Positions 9,056-20,317 of a DNA stretch of 64,000 nt are shown here, one piece after another; the first letter of the stretch is position 1, and every line of letters begins with the position of its first letter. The translations under genes were made by a program, and so were the position numbers. The notes beneath the pieces were generated by a model. The model made no database searches, had not been told where the DNA came from, and was given only the letters and a program-made list of their open reading frames with translations. The stretch lies in assembly GCA_945859605.1 (NCBI GenBank), contig OX243821.1:16933509-16997508 (forward strand), read 5' to 3'. This stretch comes from Lumbricus rubellus (taxonomy: Eukaryota > Annelida > Clitellata > Crassiclitellata > Lumbricidae).

Positions 9056-10376
9056 TTAACATCACTAAAAATTATAACAATTTTTTTTAACCCGAGATAG
9101 GCCTATATTATGGTCGCTCAGGCTTTTAGAATTTATTCTATGTAGTTAATGGTCCTCGTCCTCGGTGCGTTGTGCAAACGTGCCTCTGAAAGCTACTGCA
9201 TAAAATCTTTGCGCTGAAATAAGTGCAAGGTCTCCAGAGGGTAACCTCAAATTTTGTGCACGAACACACGACCATAGACGTAGAGGCTACTGTTTGAAGG
9301 TCCGATCGAGGATCACCTGGTCAAACAGCTGCCACTCTTCAATCAGACGCACCCTACGCTTATCAATGTCATGAATACGGGAACGAAAAACGCGCTACTC
9401 CAGTACATGCACCCGGATCGAGGTCTGGACTGCTAGGCGACCACAGCTACGGATAGTACGGATATGAAGCCGAGTGTCTTCCGGGACAGCTACTACACTA
9501 CTACGTCTATGGTCGTGTGTTCGTGAACAAAAATGACATTTTGGGGTCATATTTAGCTGAATTTTACTTCTTTTCAGCTTTTCCATGTTGGAAAGTTGCA
9601 TTTTTCGGTGCTGCATCTCAAACGCTCATAAATTTGACAAACTCACGAATATTTCTAATCGGCTTTAGGATCTCGTGTAGCTATGGCCACTGTTGTTGTG
9701 TGTAAAATTTCAGGCAAATCCTAAACATTTTGACCGAGTTATGACACTTTATTGTGGGTTCTAATTTAACCCGGACACAGTGTATAACAGTTCATGTAAT
9801 ACAATGATGTAAACAGCATCTAAAAATTATCCTAATTTTGTCATCTCTTTTTCAGTTTAATTATACTCATTGCAATATGATCGTATCGTAAACTATATTA
9901 GTAAATAATAGCCTTTTATATATAATCATTTTAATCATAAAACAGTAAATAATATCACGGTATACTACAGCACTTTTTTGTAGACTATTGATGTAAACAG
10001 TAACTAAAAACTATTATCATTTTGTCAAATTCCCCCTTCCCCACCCCCAAGAGACGTCTAGATTAAACACTGCACGTGAACATACAAGAAACCCAAAAAT
10101 GGGGTTGCAAACATTGGCTCCCGCAGAAAGTTTTGCAGGGGGGGGGCAAAATATTTACGAAACGCCATAGTCACGGTTAAATTTTTTTAGTAGCGAGAGC
10201 TTTAAAAATTCAAAGCTGGAAATTAAGAATACGGGTATATTTCAAAGAGTTTTCTTATGCAAATTTCTCAGTTTCATTTTGTGCATAATTTTCAATACGA
10301 ACAGTTTCCTTAGAAATTTGTAAAAAAATAATCTAAAAGTAGATGTTAAAAAGTAGTTTCCAAAAGATGCGCTATA
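9056..10376. other. AT-rich stretch without recognised gene
   Basis: No coding or RNA gene is seen. It contains the inverted repeat 9255-9529. The end at 9768-9784 (ACACAGTGTA) resembles a Tc1/mariner terminus, but I found no partner end. Confidence 0.5.
9255..9529. repeat. 275-bp inverted-repeat unit (29-bp arms)
   Basis: Arms 9255-9283 and 9501-9529 are reverse complements with one mismatch (core ACACGACCATAGACGTAG). It could be a small nonautonomous element or an RNA hairpin; no target duplication was found. Confidence 0.65.
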
Positions 10377-10938
10377 GCAGCAGTCAGTGGCAAACGTTGG
10401 AAGGGACATCCCAAGCCTCGTCGAAAGTTGGAGGGGACCTTATAGACCTTATAGGATCTTATAGTACAATATGTCTATTTCACTGAAATGCTATCCATAT
10501 GTTATCCATATATAGAATGAACGAATTAATAAATGAACGAAAATAGGCGTCAATTTTCAAGGGGCAAGTACTCCTTTAGCTGCTTCTAAAGCGCCACTCG
10601 AAAGCCAATCTCGGGGCACCAGCTAGCCTACATGTTATGTGATTCATGTGCGCTTAGATTGCAACGGTGTAGAGGGCGTAGCCTGTACAACACTGCAGTA
10701 ATTCCAACAAAATAATTACTATTCATGATATTTATAGCTGTCAGTAAAATTCAGAGCTTCTGCTCTGTGGACTGTATCATTGTTGTACCACCCAGCAACA
10801 TAGGCGCAACCACCCTACGGGACCCACGGGACGCGTCCCCCCAACTTTTGAGAGGTCTGGGACCATTAATGGGATGGTCCCCTCCAATTTTCGACGAGGC
10901 TTGGGATGTCCCTTCCAACTTTTGCCACTGACTGCTGC
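10377..10938. mobile_element. inverted-repeat element (63-bp arms)
   Basis: Arms 10377-10439 and 10876-10938 are near-perfect reverse complements containing CAGTGGCAAA. A 40-bp direct repeat (10456-10495 and 11008-11047, starting ATCTTATAGTACAAT) flanks the right arm and part of the left. Together they suggest a foldback-like element plus a local duplication. Confidence 0.55.
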
Positions 10939-11318
10939 TAATAGCCGTTTGATTACAGATTGGCATATTAAAAACATAGTCAAGAGTCAAGAACGCTTTT
11001 ATCTGGCATCTTATAGTACAATGTGTCTATTTCACTGAAATGCTATCGTGTATAATTATCTCCTTTCCGATGTCTATGGAGACATCGATCGTTCTCAACC
11101 GTCTCTCTAAGTTTTTTTTTACGTTAGCGCAGCGTTTGACAATGCGTATAAGCCAGTGCTTCTTCATTTTCATTGACAGTGTGAGTACCAATCCCGGATA
11201 AGCAAGGAGGATGACGCCAATAATTTATGTTTGTTATCGCACAGTTAGACTGTTCTATATTCTTTCTGGTGTCTACGGAGCCATCTATCGTTCTCAACTG
11301 ACTCTCTTATAGTTCTTT

Positions 11319-12520
11319 TTGACGTTAGCGTTTGACACTGTGGACCATGACATTTTACTTGAACGGCTGCATATATCCATGGGTCTCTCTTATACTCTTC
11401 TCCTCTGGCTGAGATTCTTTCTAAGTGATTGTTCCTTTTGTGTGGTCCATGGGCCCTCCAGGTCCCTCTGGGTTCCCGCTCCCTACGGTCTTCCAGAGGG
11501 TTCTGTCTTGAGCCCCTTCTCTTTGTACCCTACACCTCTGATCTTGCCCCTCTTCTTGCCTCCAATTCTATGCTAGCCCATCTGTATGCAGACGATGTCC
11601 AAGTCTACATGCACTGTCGTACCTCTGACTCTGTTGCGAATGTCCGGGTCATGAGCTCTGCCATGGAAGCATTGAGGACTTGGATGAATGGATGTCGTCC
11701 AATCGACTCCGTCTTAACTCTTTAAGCACTCAATTCATTTGGCTAGGCACTCGCCAGCAGCTGGCAAAGTTAGACTCGACAACCATTGCTGATACCTTTC
11801 CTGATTTTGTCTTCTCAACCAGGGTCCGTGACCTTGGCGTTACTCTGGACTAAGATCTCACTTCTGCTCCACACATTCACTCACTCAGCCGTGCCTGTTA
11901 TTATCAACTGCGTCAACTACGCACTGTTGTTCGCTCGCTTACTCCTACTGCTGCTGCAACCCTTGTTCATTCTTTTGTTACCACCAGACTTGACTATTGC
12001 TGCTCTCTCTAATAGTCTCTATGCTGGTCTACCAATTGCCCGCCTGAATTGCCTTAATCGCGTCTTGCGTTTGCAGTCCGCCTTATTGGCCGCATACCCA
12101 AAATCAGCCACATCTCCAGCTATATGCCTGACGTTCTCCACTGGCTCCCACTCAAGCAGCGAATTGAGTACGACATTTCTACTTTAGTCTGGCGCTTCAT
12201 GCTAGGCCTTGCTCCTACCTATCTGTGGGAGCTTTGTAGCCCTACTCTTAGTGCTCGCCATTTCCGCTACCTTCGTTCGACTGAACAAAGACTCCTTTCA
12301 GTCCCTTTTGCTCGTAATTCCACTATATATGTAGAACCGTGCTTTCTCAGTAGTATGACCCTCTACCTGGAATGGTCTTCCTCTGATGCTCCGCTCTCTT
12401 TCTAAAAATTCTTCTCAGGCTTTCCTCCCTCATCTTAAGACAGTTTTATTTAGCCGCGCTGAGGCTGGGAGCGCCTCTGAGTAGCCCCTTTGAAGAGGCG
12501 CTATAGAAATGCATATAATG
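11319..12520 (+). pseudogene. decayed CR1/L2-like LINE reverse transcriptase
   Basis: RT pieces lie in shifting frames: A-F-D-T-V-D-H-D-I-L (motif A), L-P-E-G-S-V-L-S-P (motif B, diverged), L-Y-A-D-D-V-Q (motif C, 11582-11602), then thumb and C-terminal pieces (W-L-P-L-K-Q-R-I-E-Y, 12140-12170). Several frameshifts and stops make it non-functional. The 3' end forms GCGCCTCTGAGTAG...GAAGAGGCGCTATA (12470-12510), the tail also found on the SINEs here. Confidence 0.8.
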
Positions 12521-12830
12521 AATAATCTATCGAGTGGTGACGATTTAGCCATACATTGCACCCGCAAGGTGTCGTCGCTATTGGTAACGTTACACGATAT
12601 TCACCAGGTGTCACCACACGCCAAGCCATCCATCAAAGTCTGAACACAGCCGCTGCAGGAAGCTGAAGCAAAAGTAGGGGCCAAAGGCGGATACAGAACT
12701 TTGCGAAGGGAGGTCCAAAAAGTTTACCTTGGGTCGGAACAAGTTTCGTTGATCTTTGGCCGAAAAAAACGATGACCTTTTATTTTTAGTCATTTGGTTG
12801 AAATGTCATGAAAATTTGAAAATATACCAT
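12521..12830. repeat. repeat shared with 29091-29390
   Basis: These 310 bases, starting ATCGAGTGGTGACGATTTAG, recur after the LINE at 28196-29090. LINE end and downstream sequence are therefore duplicated together. An inner boundary near 12680 (GGCGGATACAGAACTTTG) resembles a hAT end. Confidence 0.7.
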
Positions 12831-13189
12831 ATTTTCCTGCCAAAATAGCTGATTACCTCTTTAGTCATTTAATCGACTAACTGTTTTGAAGATGTACCCA
12901 TGTACCATTTTCCAAGCCAATGCTACAATGATCATCTGTTTAAAAAAAACTCGTATCATATTTTACCTTTTCCCGCTCAGTTGATCGAAAACTTCTTGAA
13001 CCTGATGAAGGAGGGGGCCCACGTCCTATGATAATTTCTGATGAGGGGCCGTGGCCGAATTACCCCCTAGATGATGAATATGCCACTAGTAGTGGCCTAC
13101 TTGTAAACTTGCAATATGAATCAAATGACTAAAAATGGAATTATGATGCAATCACTAATGCTTGTTGCACATTGTATTGTAATTGTAAT

Positions 13190-13660
13190 CGTGCATTTAT
13201 ATAGCGCCCCTTCAAGAAAACTCCTCATAGGCGCTCCCCACCTGACAAAAAACCAGAATAAGAGAATGGTTTCAAACGCTTGCGGAAAATGGGCAACGAA
13301 AGACAGAGAAGTTCATTACGGAGACTAATACCCTAATAGGTAACTTATTCCAGAAAGGCGGACCGACCATAGCAAAGCTTCTGTGCAGCACAGTGGAGGA
13401 TCGAGCAATAGGAGCAACCAGGTCACCATGCGTAGCAGAGCGAAGAAATTTACGACCTGGAATGGATTGCACATGCAGGTACACAGAGTTCCATAAGATA
13501 GGCCGGAGCTTGGCCAGCTGCACATTGTTCCACTGGTGTTGTTGGTTTGTTGGTGGCACCTGGCGATCGTTGAACTTTCAGAGAATTCAACAGATGTCGC
13601 TGGTTAGCACAGATCACAAAGCACACCGTCGCTAGAGAGCGCTGACACACAAACACAGAC
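13190..13660 (-). pseudogene. LINE reverse-transcriptase C-terminus, inverted
   Basis: On the minus strand, 13559-13272 translates to a CR1-like C-terminal region (M-V-G-P-P-F-W-N-K-L-P). Its 3' end at 13195-13240 carries the same GAGCGCC...GGGGCGCTATA stem as the other LINEs and the SINEs. There is no full RT domain. Confidence 0.7.
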
Positions 13661-13683
13661 ACAATCACACATAATCACGAGAT

Positions 13684-13797
<114 letters not shown>

Positions 13798-13854
13798 AAT
13801 ACAGATTAAACCAGTCAGGCCTTTTAACGTAAAGCTATAAATTGCTATGTAGAC

Positions 13855-14015
13855 CTGCCACCTTTCAATCTCGCTCCTCATAGGCGCTCCCGACGACAGC
13901 GCGGACACTGCATGTATAGGAGTTTCACGCCAAAGATCACGAGCAATTGCAAGTGAATGACTTGCTCAAGGTCCCTAATACTCCCTACTCGGTTGCTTGA
14001 GGGTGAATTCGAACA
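13855..14015 (-). mobile_element. tRNA-derived SINE, head cut by (GGCA)n
   Basis: The minus strand matches the SINE body of 14225-14456 and ends in the B-box region (GTTCGAATTC reading inward at ~14005), where (GGCA)n replaces the tRNA head. Confidence 0.65.
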
Positions 14016-14019
14016 TGGA

Positions 14020-14034
14020 AGGCAGGCAGGCATG

Positions 14035-14125
<91 letters not shown>

Positions 14126-14165
14126 CCAGGCAGGCAGGCAGGCAGGCAGGCAGCCAGGCAGGCTA
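14020..14165. repeat. (GGCA)n array 2
   Basis: About 35 GGCA units with rare GGCC variants. It is followed by the same AAAATACAGATT flank as array 1. Confidence 0.95.
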
Positions 14166-14224
14166 GCAAAATACAGATTGAACCAGTCAGGTCTTTTCAC
14201 GTAGGCTAAACCTCTAAAGTGCTA

Positions 14225-14456
14225 TATAATCCCGCCACTGCGGCCTTTCAATCTCGCTACTCAGAGTCGCCCCCGACTGCAGCGCGGACACTGCACGCAT
14301 AGGAGTTTCAAGCCAAAGCGAACGAGCAATTGCAAGTTAATGACTTGCTCAAGGTCCCTAGTACTCCCTACTCGGTGGCTTGAGGGTGAATTCGAACCTG
14401 GAACCCTCCGGCTGCAAGGCACCGAACACGTGACCACAGAACCACAGCGCCCCACT
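14225..14456 (-). mobile_element. tRNA-derived SINE
   Basis: Read on the minus strand it starts GTGGGGCGC (14456). It has a B box GGTTCGAATTC near 14388-14400, then a unique body and the region that pairs with GAGCGCC. The layout matches the SINE at 28429-28668. Pol III transcription from the internal A/B boxes is expected for the class. Confidence 0.75.
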
Positions 14457-14840
14457 TTAAGCAAATAACCACAAATAATTATGACTGTCAGTAAAATCCA
14501 AAGTTTCTTTTTCCGCTTCAATGTCGCACCACCCCCGCACTGAACTTCAATCGGCCAAATAATTACCAGATCCGGGTGCCAGCATGATCACACCACTACG
14601 AGCATGTAGCGAATGCGGTGTCTGTCTATAGGATCTGCGTTTTACAGTCTGCAAACACTGATAGCTAGACGTTGGAGAAATATATAACAAAAAGGCAAGT
14701 GGTTAAAATATACGTTTAATAATAATTAAAATCAAATTAAACCGTTTATTAAATATCGTAAACGTATAGGCCTATTCTCGACTCTCGGAAGACTCGCATG
14801 TTCTATAATTTATCGTGCACAAGTCATGGGAACCAGGATA
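14457..14840. other. no recognised feature
   Basis: Ordinary AT-rich sequence between the SINE and the next element; no coding potential seen. Confidence 0.5.
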
Positions 14841-16596
14841 GGGGCCGTCCATAAAGTACGTCACGCTCCAGGGGGGGAGGGAGTTCAAGAAAGTGTGACA
14901 GTTTGTGACAGGGGGAGGGGGTCAGGCCAAGTGTGACGTCACACATTTATCTAAAAAAAATTATTTCTAATTCTTTTTTTTATATTTTTTAGTACAATTT
15001 AATGGCTTTAAAAATAATTTTCACACATTTTGTGAAACATTTGAATTAGTTTTATGTCAAAATAGCATGAAATGCGTATCTCCTGAATGTGGAAATTTCA
15101 TATTTTAATCTATATCTATAAGAGAGGATGTGTATATATATATTTTTTTAAATATTAGTCCAGAATACACGCCCACAGTTTCGCAGCTAATGATCTGAAA
15201 CTTTGCACCTAGACAGGGGTCCATCCAACTTAAAAAGTGCAGGGGTTGGCGAATTTCTAACACCATGGGGGCCAGGGTGAAGGGATTTTTTTAGAGGGGC
15301 GCGAAATTTGTTTGACAGCTATTGATGTGAAACTTTGCATTTAGACAGAGGACCGTCAGGTACCCCAGTAAACGAGTTGGCGGACCTCTATCACCAGGGG
15401 GTGAATGGGGGTGGGTCTAAAACTCCATTTTCCCCATTTGTATACCATCGCCATAGTTTCACAGCTATTCACCTGAAAAGTTGCAGCTAGATAGGGTGCC
15501 ACCAGGACCACCTCGCTCTCAACCAACACACACCTGGCCCCGCAGGGGCCGAGTGGGGCAGGGCGTTGTTTAGAGGGGGGGGGCAAAATTTTTAGGGGGC
15601 CAAACTTTTTGTCAGCTATTGATGTGAAACTTCGCATTTAGACAGAGGACTGTCAGGTCCACCCAGAAAACGAGTTGGCGAACCTCTACCACCCGGAGAG
15701 AATGGAGGGGGCCAAAAAACTCCATTTTCCTTATTTGTATACCATCGCCATAGTTTCACAGCTATTCACCTGAAAAGTTGCAGCTAGATAGAGTGCCACC
15801 GGGACCACCTCGCCCCCAACCAACACAAACCTCACCCCCAGGGGCCAAGTGGAGCAGGGCGTGGTTTTTTTGGGGGGGGGGGATTTTGGGGGGCCAATTT
15901 TTTTTCAGTTTTCAGCTATTGATCTGAAACTTTGCATCTAGACAGAGGACCGTCAGGTCCAGCCAGTGGGGGTTGGTGAATCTCTCCCACAATGGGTCCA
16001 CGGTGGGGTGCGAAAACCCAAATTTTTGCTATTTCCATTCCATCGCCATAGTTTCACAGCTATTCACCTGAAAAGTTGCAGCTAGATAGGGTGCCACCGG
16101 GACCACCTTTCCCCAAGCCAACACACACCTCGCACCGCATGGGCCTGGTGGGGCAGGGTGCTGTATGTGGTGGGAAAAATCGGGGGGGCGAATGTTTTTC
16201 TGTTTTACAGCTATTGATATGAAACTTTGCATGTAAACAGAGGACCGTCAAGTCCAGCCAGTGGAGGGGCCATCTTGGGGGCGTGAAAACCCAAACTTTT
16301 GCTATTTCCATTCCGTCGCCATAGCTTCACGGCTATTTACATAAAATTCCCGGGCATCGCCGGGTATCCCAGCTAGTACAGTTTATATGTGAAGTGTGTT
16401 TTAGATTAAATTTTAATGAGGTAATAATTAAGAGAAAAAATTTGATCGAAAGTATGACGTAGCCTACTTTAGGGGGGGGGGTGATCGAAAGTGTGACGTA
16501 CTTTGGGGGGGGGTCAGAGATTTGTGACAGTTTGTGACAGGAGGGATGGGGGTCAAAATGGCCAAAAATAGCGTGACATACTTTATGGACGGCCCC
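14841..16596. mobile_element. terminal-inverted-repeat DNA transposon, nonautonomous, with nested Helitron
   Basis: The left end GGGGCCGTCCATAAAGTACG and the right end (16571-16596) are reverse complements over 26 bp with one mismatch. Inner G-rich segments with GTGACAGTTTGTGACAG are also mirrored. Without the Helitron the element is about 490 bp, with no transposase frame. I could not define a clean target duplication, so the superfamily is left open. Confidence 0.75.
15109..16376 (+). mobile_element. nonautonomous Helitron
   Basis: It begins TC (TCTATATCTATAAG) after an A and ends CTAG before a T, with a 3' GC-rich hairpin (CCCGGGCATCGCCGGG, 16349-16364) 8 bases before the end. That fits the A-TC...CTRR-T Helitron rule. 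The interior is four to five ~295-bp tandem units, each with GCTATTGAT-TGAAAC (15318, 15613, 15914, 16207). No Rep/helicase frame is present. Confidence 0.8.
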
Positions 16597-16636
16597 TTAT
16601 TCACAGTCGTTTACTCAAGACATATTCGATAGCCGA

Positions 16637-16775
16637 GTTTATTTGTATGTGCACTTGTTACAACGCCCCTTCAAGGTTACTAATCAGAAGCGCTCCCGAC
16701 TACAGCGCGGACACTGACTCGGAGCTTCACGCCGAAGCGCTGCAGAGCAATTGCGAGTGAAGGAGTCAGGGCTTT
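16637..16775 (-). mobile_element. SINE fragment, inverted
   Basis: The minus-strand body and tail match the other SINEs (GAGCGC stem side, GTGTCCGCGCTG). The tRNA head is absent. Confidence 0.6.
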
Positions 16776-16869
16776 TAAAAGGAATTTTTAGAACTGCACA
16801 ACTTCCCCCAGCCTCCAAGGCCGTATAGCCAGGATTTGATTTCGGGGAGTGTTTCTTCGGCGGATAATT

Positions 16870-17170
16870 TCTGACGACTTTTTTTTAGTCGTCATAATTT
16901 TCTGAAAACACCTTTTTCAGTCGTAAAACTGTCTGAAGACATCTTTGTTTAGTCGTCAAAATTTCTGAAGACACCTTATTTTAGTCGTCAAAATTTTTGA
17001 AGACACTTTTTTAGTCGTCAAAATTTCTGAAGACACATTTGTTCAGGTGTCAAAATTTGTGAAGCATCTTTTTCTAGTTGTCAAAATTTCTGAAGATACC
17101 TTTTTTAGTTGTCAAAATGTCTGAAGACACCTTTTTTCAATCGTCAAAATTTCTGAAGACCATTTTTTAA
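16870..17170. repeat. ~35-bp tandem repeat, about eight units
   Basis: The unit contains AGTCGTCAAAATTTCTGAAG followed by ACACCTTTTT. Units are diverged, and the T-run length varies. Confidence 0.85.
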
Positions 17171-18100
17171 GTAATCAGGAACGGCTTTTTTAGTATCTTT
17201 CGCCTAATATCATGTTTTTTCATTATGGGCTTGTGAATAATATTCTATTATTTTTTTTACATTTTTCATATCGGATGGTGTTTTCATGTTTTTTCATGGT
17301 TTTTACATCGTGTGCTAGTAAATACATTATATTATTTTTTCCATTTTCCATTTCGGAGGGTGTTCAAACACCCAAAGCCAGGCCCGGATTAACCCCTCGG
17401 GGGGCCCGCCGCCATATTTTCAGGGGGCCCCTAATTTACCATTACCTTCCGTCACCACACTCCACAGGCCCACGTGTCCATTCGTGTCTCTTATTGACTC
17501 GATATAATTCAAAACCTAATTAGATGTAGCTTAATGAAATACCAAAACATTTTTTAAATTACACTTTATAAACGTCAATTTAATAGATTATGATTATTGT
17601 TCAGTTTAGTGGTTTAAATCCTATGCTTATACCAATTATGGTTCAGATTTTTCTGCTATTGGCAGTGACAAACGGGTCAAGAATGTCCTTAAAGGAAACT
17701 GTATTTAACAGATCACTCTCAACGCTAAGAAGCCTGTTGCAATAATGACATTGCATCTAGCCTATATTCGGTATAATTATTGCAGTGTGAGAATTGTCGA
17801 AAAAGGACGGCGGATTAGACTTTGATCCATGTAAAGTTGACCATTCTGTCTGCATTTTGGGAGATCAACAATAACAGTAACAACATCAGCAGCAACAACC
17901 ACAACAATAATACTAAATTAGTTTTTAAGAAATTACTATAAAAATGCAGAAATGCTACATGATGCATAAAACTTTTTTAATAGGCCTATTAATGATCTGC
18001 AGACTGCTGCGCATACCTTTATATAGGCCTAGGCCTACGTACATGATCCGATTGACCCAGTAGAGCGCGCCCTCTTCACGCATCAGCTGCAGGTGTTTCT
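17171..18100. other. AT-rich stretch with a solo hAT-like end
   Basis: At 17379 a hAT-type terminus (CAGGCCCGGATTAACCCC) occurs without a matching right end nearby, so it is probably a truncated hAT. The rest shows no gene. Confidence 0.5.
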
Positions 18101-18211
18101 TCCGACTTGCTCATCGTTACAAACGCCGACATTTCCGGTATCGGAATTTTTTACGCATACATTTTGATAAACCAAACTGAAAAAGACTTTAACCACCTCG
18201 ACAACTTTCAT

Positions 18212-18541
18212 TTATATGCCTCCAATTTCTCCTCCGTCAAGCGCACGTCTCCAAGTTGCTCTGCCTCTGGACTTATCCACCGCTCTTCGTATGTCCATGC
18301 CCTTCATTTCTAGGTCCTCCATCACGTTTTTCATCCGTGTCTTTTTTGGTCTTCCTCTGCTTCTTTCCCCCTCTGTTTGTCCACAGAGCAATGCATAGAG
18401 CACTGTCGCTGGTAATCTTTTCTCCTCCATCCGTGTTACATGTCCGAACCAAGTCAGCTTTCTCTTCCTGATTCTGTCAATTACTGTTTCGTTTTGTCCG
18501 GTTTCTTCACGAGCTATTTCGTATATCCTCGATCTGCACAT
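18212..18541 (-). pseudogene. LINE ORF2 C-terminal fragment
   Basis: The minus frame has the C-terminal LINE signature L-T-W-F-G-H-V-T-R-M-E followed by G-R-P-K-K-T-R, found after the RT in several LINE clades. No RT domain is present; it is a 3' remnant related to 41441-41770. Confidence 0.75.
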
Positions 18542-18947
18542 TATTCCTTTATAGGCCTACCCTACGGGTCTACGGGTTTGGCAAGATATATCTGTCATTG
18601 ACCAATTTGCACGTATAGTTGTGATTTTCAGTGGAATGCAAGCCCGCATACATAGAGTATGGTCTCGGGCATGCATGATTCGCCCAATTAATCATCATAC
18701 ATCCCTCTCCCCTCTTCAGGACCGACCCTCCCTGATGCCAAATGAGTCACCGTGGCATGCAGCGAGTGCCTGCAATATCCATAGGCCTAATGCGGAGTTC
18801 TAGTTATACGAAAAGTGGGTGGGAAGTTCAGAAGCACTGACAAGTGACAATTTACAGTTCACTCTTCCCCTCTCTGCGTCCACACTCAATTGAGATGGCC
18901 GTGATCTACTCATCCATGTAGTCTAACAGCATTCCTCTACGGGAGTC
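18542..18947. other. no recognised feature
   Basis: No gene, repeat or element boundary is visible. Confidence 0.45.
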
Positions 18948-19155
18948 TATTAATACGCTTAAATAAGCTAAAATAGAAGTTTATACCACGAGATCTCGGG
19001 CTTACCGCGAGATCTCGCGCTTACCGCGAGATATCTCGTTTCAGCACAATGACTGCACTAACCCTAAAACTAACCCTAACCGACCCTCACGACGCCTAAC
19101 CTGAGCCCTAACATCGATTTTGTTGTGTTCTTTAGCTTATTTAAGCGTATTAATA
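18948..19155. mobile_element. 208-bp MITE
   Basis: Terminal arms 18948-18972 and 19131-19155 are exact reverse complements (outer end TATTAATACGCTTAAATAAG). Inside are palindromes GCGAGATCTCGC and a C-rich CTAACCCTAAC stretch that recurs at 22020-22080. Confidence 0.7.
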
Positions 19156-19899
19156 TTTATGAAAATAACCTTTTCATGGTATTTTTACTTACTTACTTTC
19201 GCGAAAACATTGGCGTATACATCACCGTAGGCCGCGAAAATATTGGGCTACTTTCTGCCGTCACGTGACCGCGCTCTATTATGAGCGGATCTTTGGTCGC
19301 CATGATGTTTACTTGCTACCGAGCCATTATAGAGAATAACCAAAATAATAACTTTAAAAAATCGTAAAAAAATGTTTGGGGGTTTGTTCAGAGGTCCAAA
19401 TTGAAATGCCGTGTTGGGGGTGACGTGCTTTTGACTGGAGTTGGTCCGCATTATCACCAGGTAATGATTGGTGTATTTGGGGGGGGGGGGGGGCATGCAT
19501 ATAGATCCGTACCACATAGCGTCACAGCGAAACCATAATGTAGACCAAAAACTAATAAATAGCCTATCTCACCCGAATGTACTCGGTTTTCTAAACATTT
19601 AGGAAAATGTTGGAGGTCGCCTCCCACCACCACGAGTCATCCATTAATATCTTCTGGTCACTCTCAACGACCTTATATATTAACTCTCCAAACCTTCATA
19701 CACAGACCCGGATGATAAATTCTTGTGGCGCATTTTTAATGACATAGTTCTATAGCGCCTTTTCGTGACACTTTAAAATTGCCCAACTTGAAATCATTCT
19801 TGCTCACATACAAGTCATGTTCGTTGTTCAAATGTGTGTGCAAAAACTAATGATTAAAAATTGTTTTTTCGGCTGAGATCAGAAAAACTTGCAGAGAGA
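19156..19899. other. no recognised gene
   Basis: Contains a ~16-bp G homopolymer near 19481. No coding signal. Confidence 0.45.
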
Positions 19900-20288
19900 T
19901 GTAAGTAAGTAGGCCTTAGTAATTTTTTTTTATTACTCCGTGCACTTGCAAACGCACAATGGGACATAAGACATAATTATAATACTTCGAAGTAATAATA
20001 GGTAATAAACATGTGCAAATTAAAGTCACAAGTTAAATATAATATAATTATTAATTACCAAAATATTAGCGCCAAACAATATACAGTATAGAATATAGAC
20101 CAATAGCGTTCTGGTGATAAAACCCTTTCCAATCAACGAATCACATCGTGGTGTCTCTAGATTATGTTAGCGGGGCGTAAGGGAGTAACCAGTTACACGC
20201 TCAGGTGGAAGGAGATCATGGAGAACATGCCGGGGGTCTCAGAAGCAAAGATGGGTATATCTGCCTTAGAACATGACATGTCAAAAGT
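19900..20288 (-). mobile_element. LINE 3' end, inverted (family of 43325-44280)
   Basis: It matches 43325-43700 over its length, including the shared AACGCACAATGGGACA and CCTTAGAACAT blocks and a 3' (TAAG)n edge. It carries only the last part of the ORF. Confidence 0.75.
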
Positions 20289-20317
20289 AAAAATAGATGT
20301 TTTTGATTTCTTCAAAG

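Noticed and set aside
17379..17440. Another full hAT element
   Set aside because: Only the left CAGGCCCGGATT end is visible; no right end or 8-bp duplication was found.
19050..19090. Telomere repeats
   Set aside because: Only a few CTAACC words inside a short MITE; not an array.
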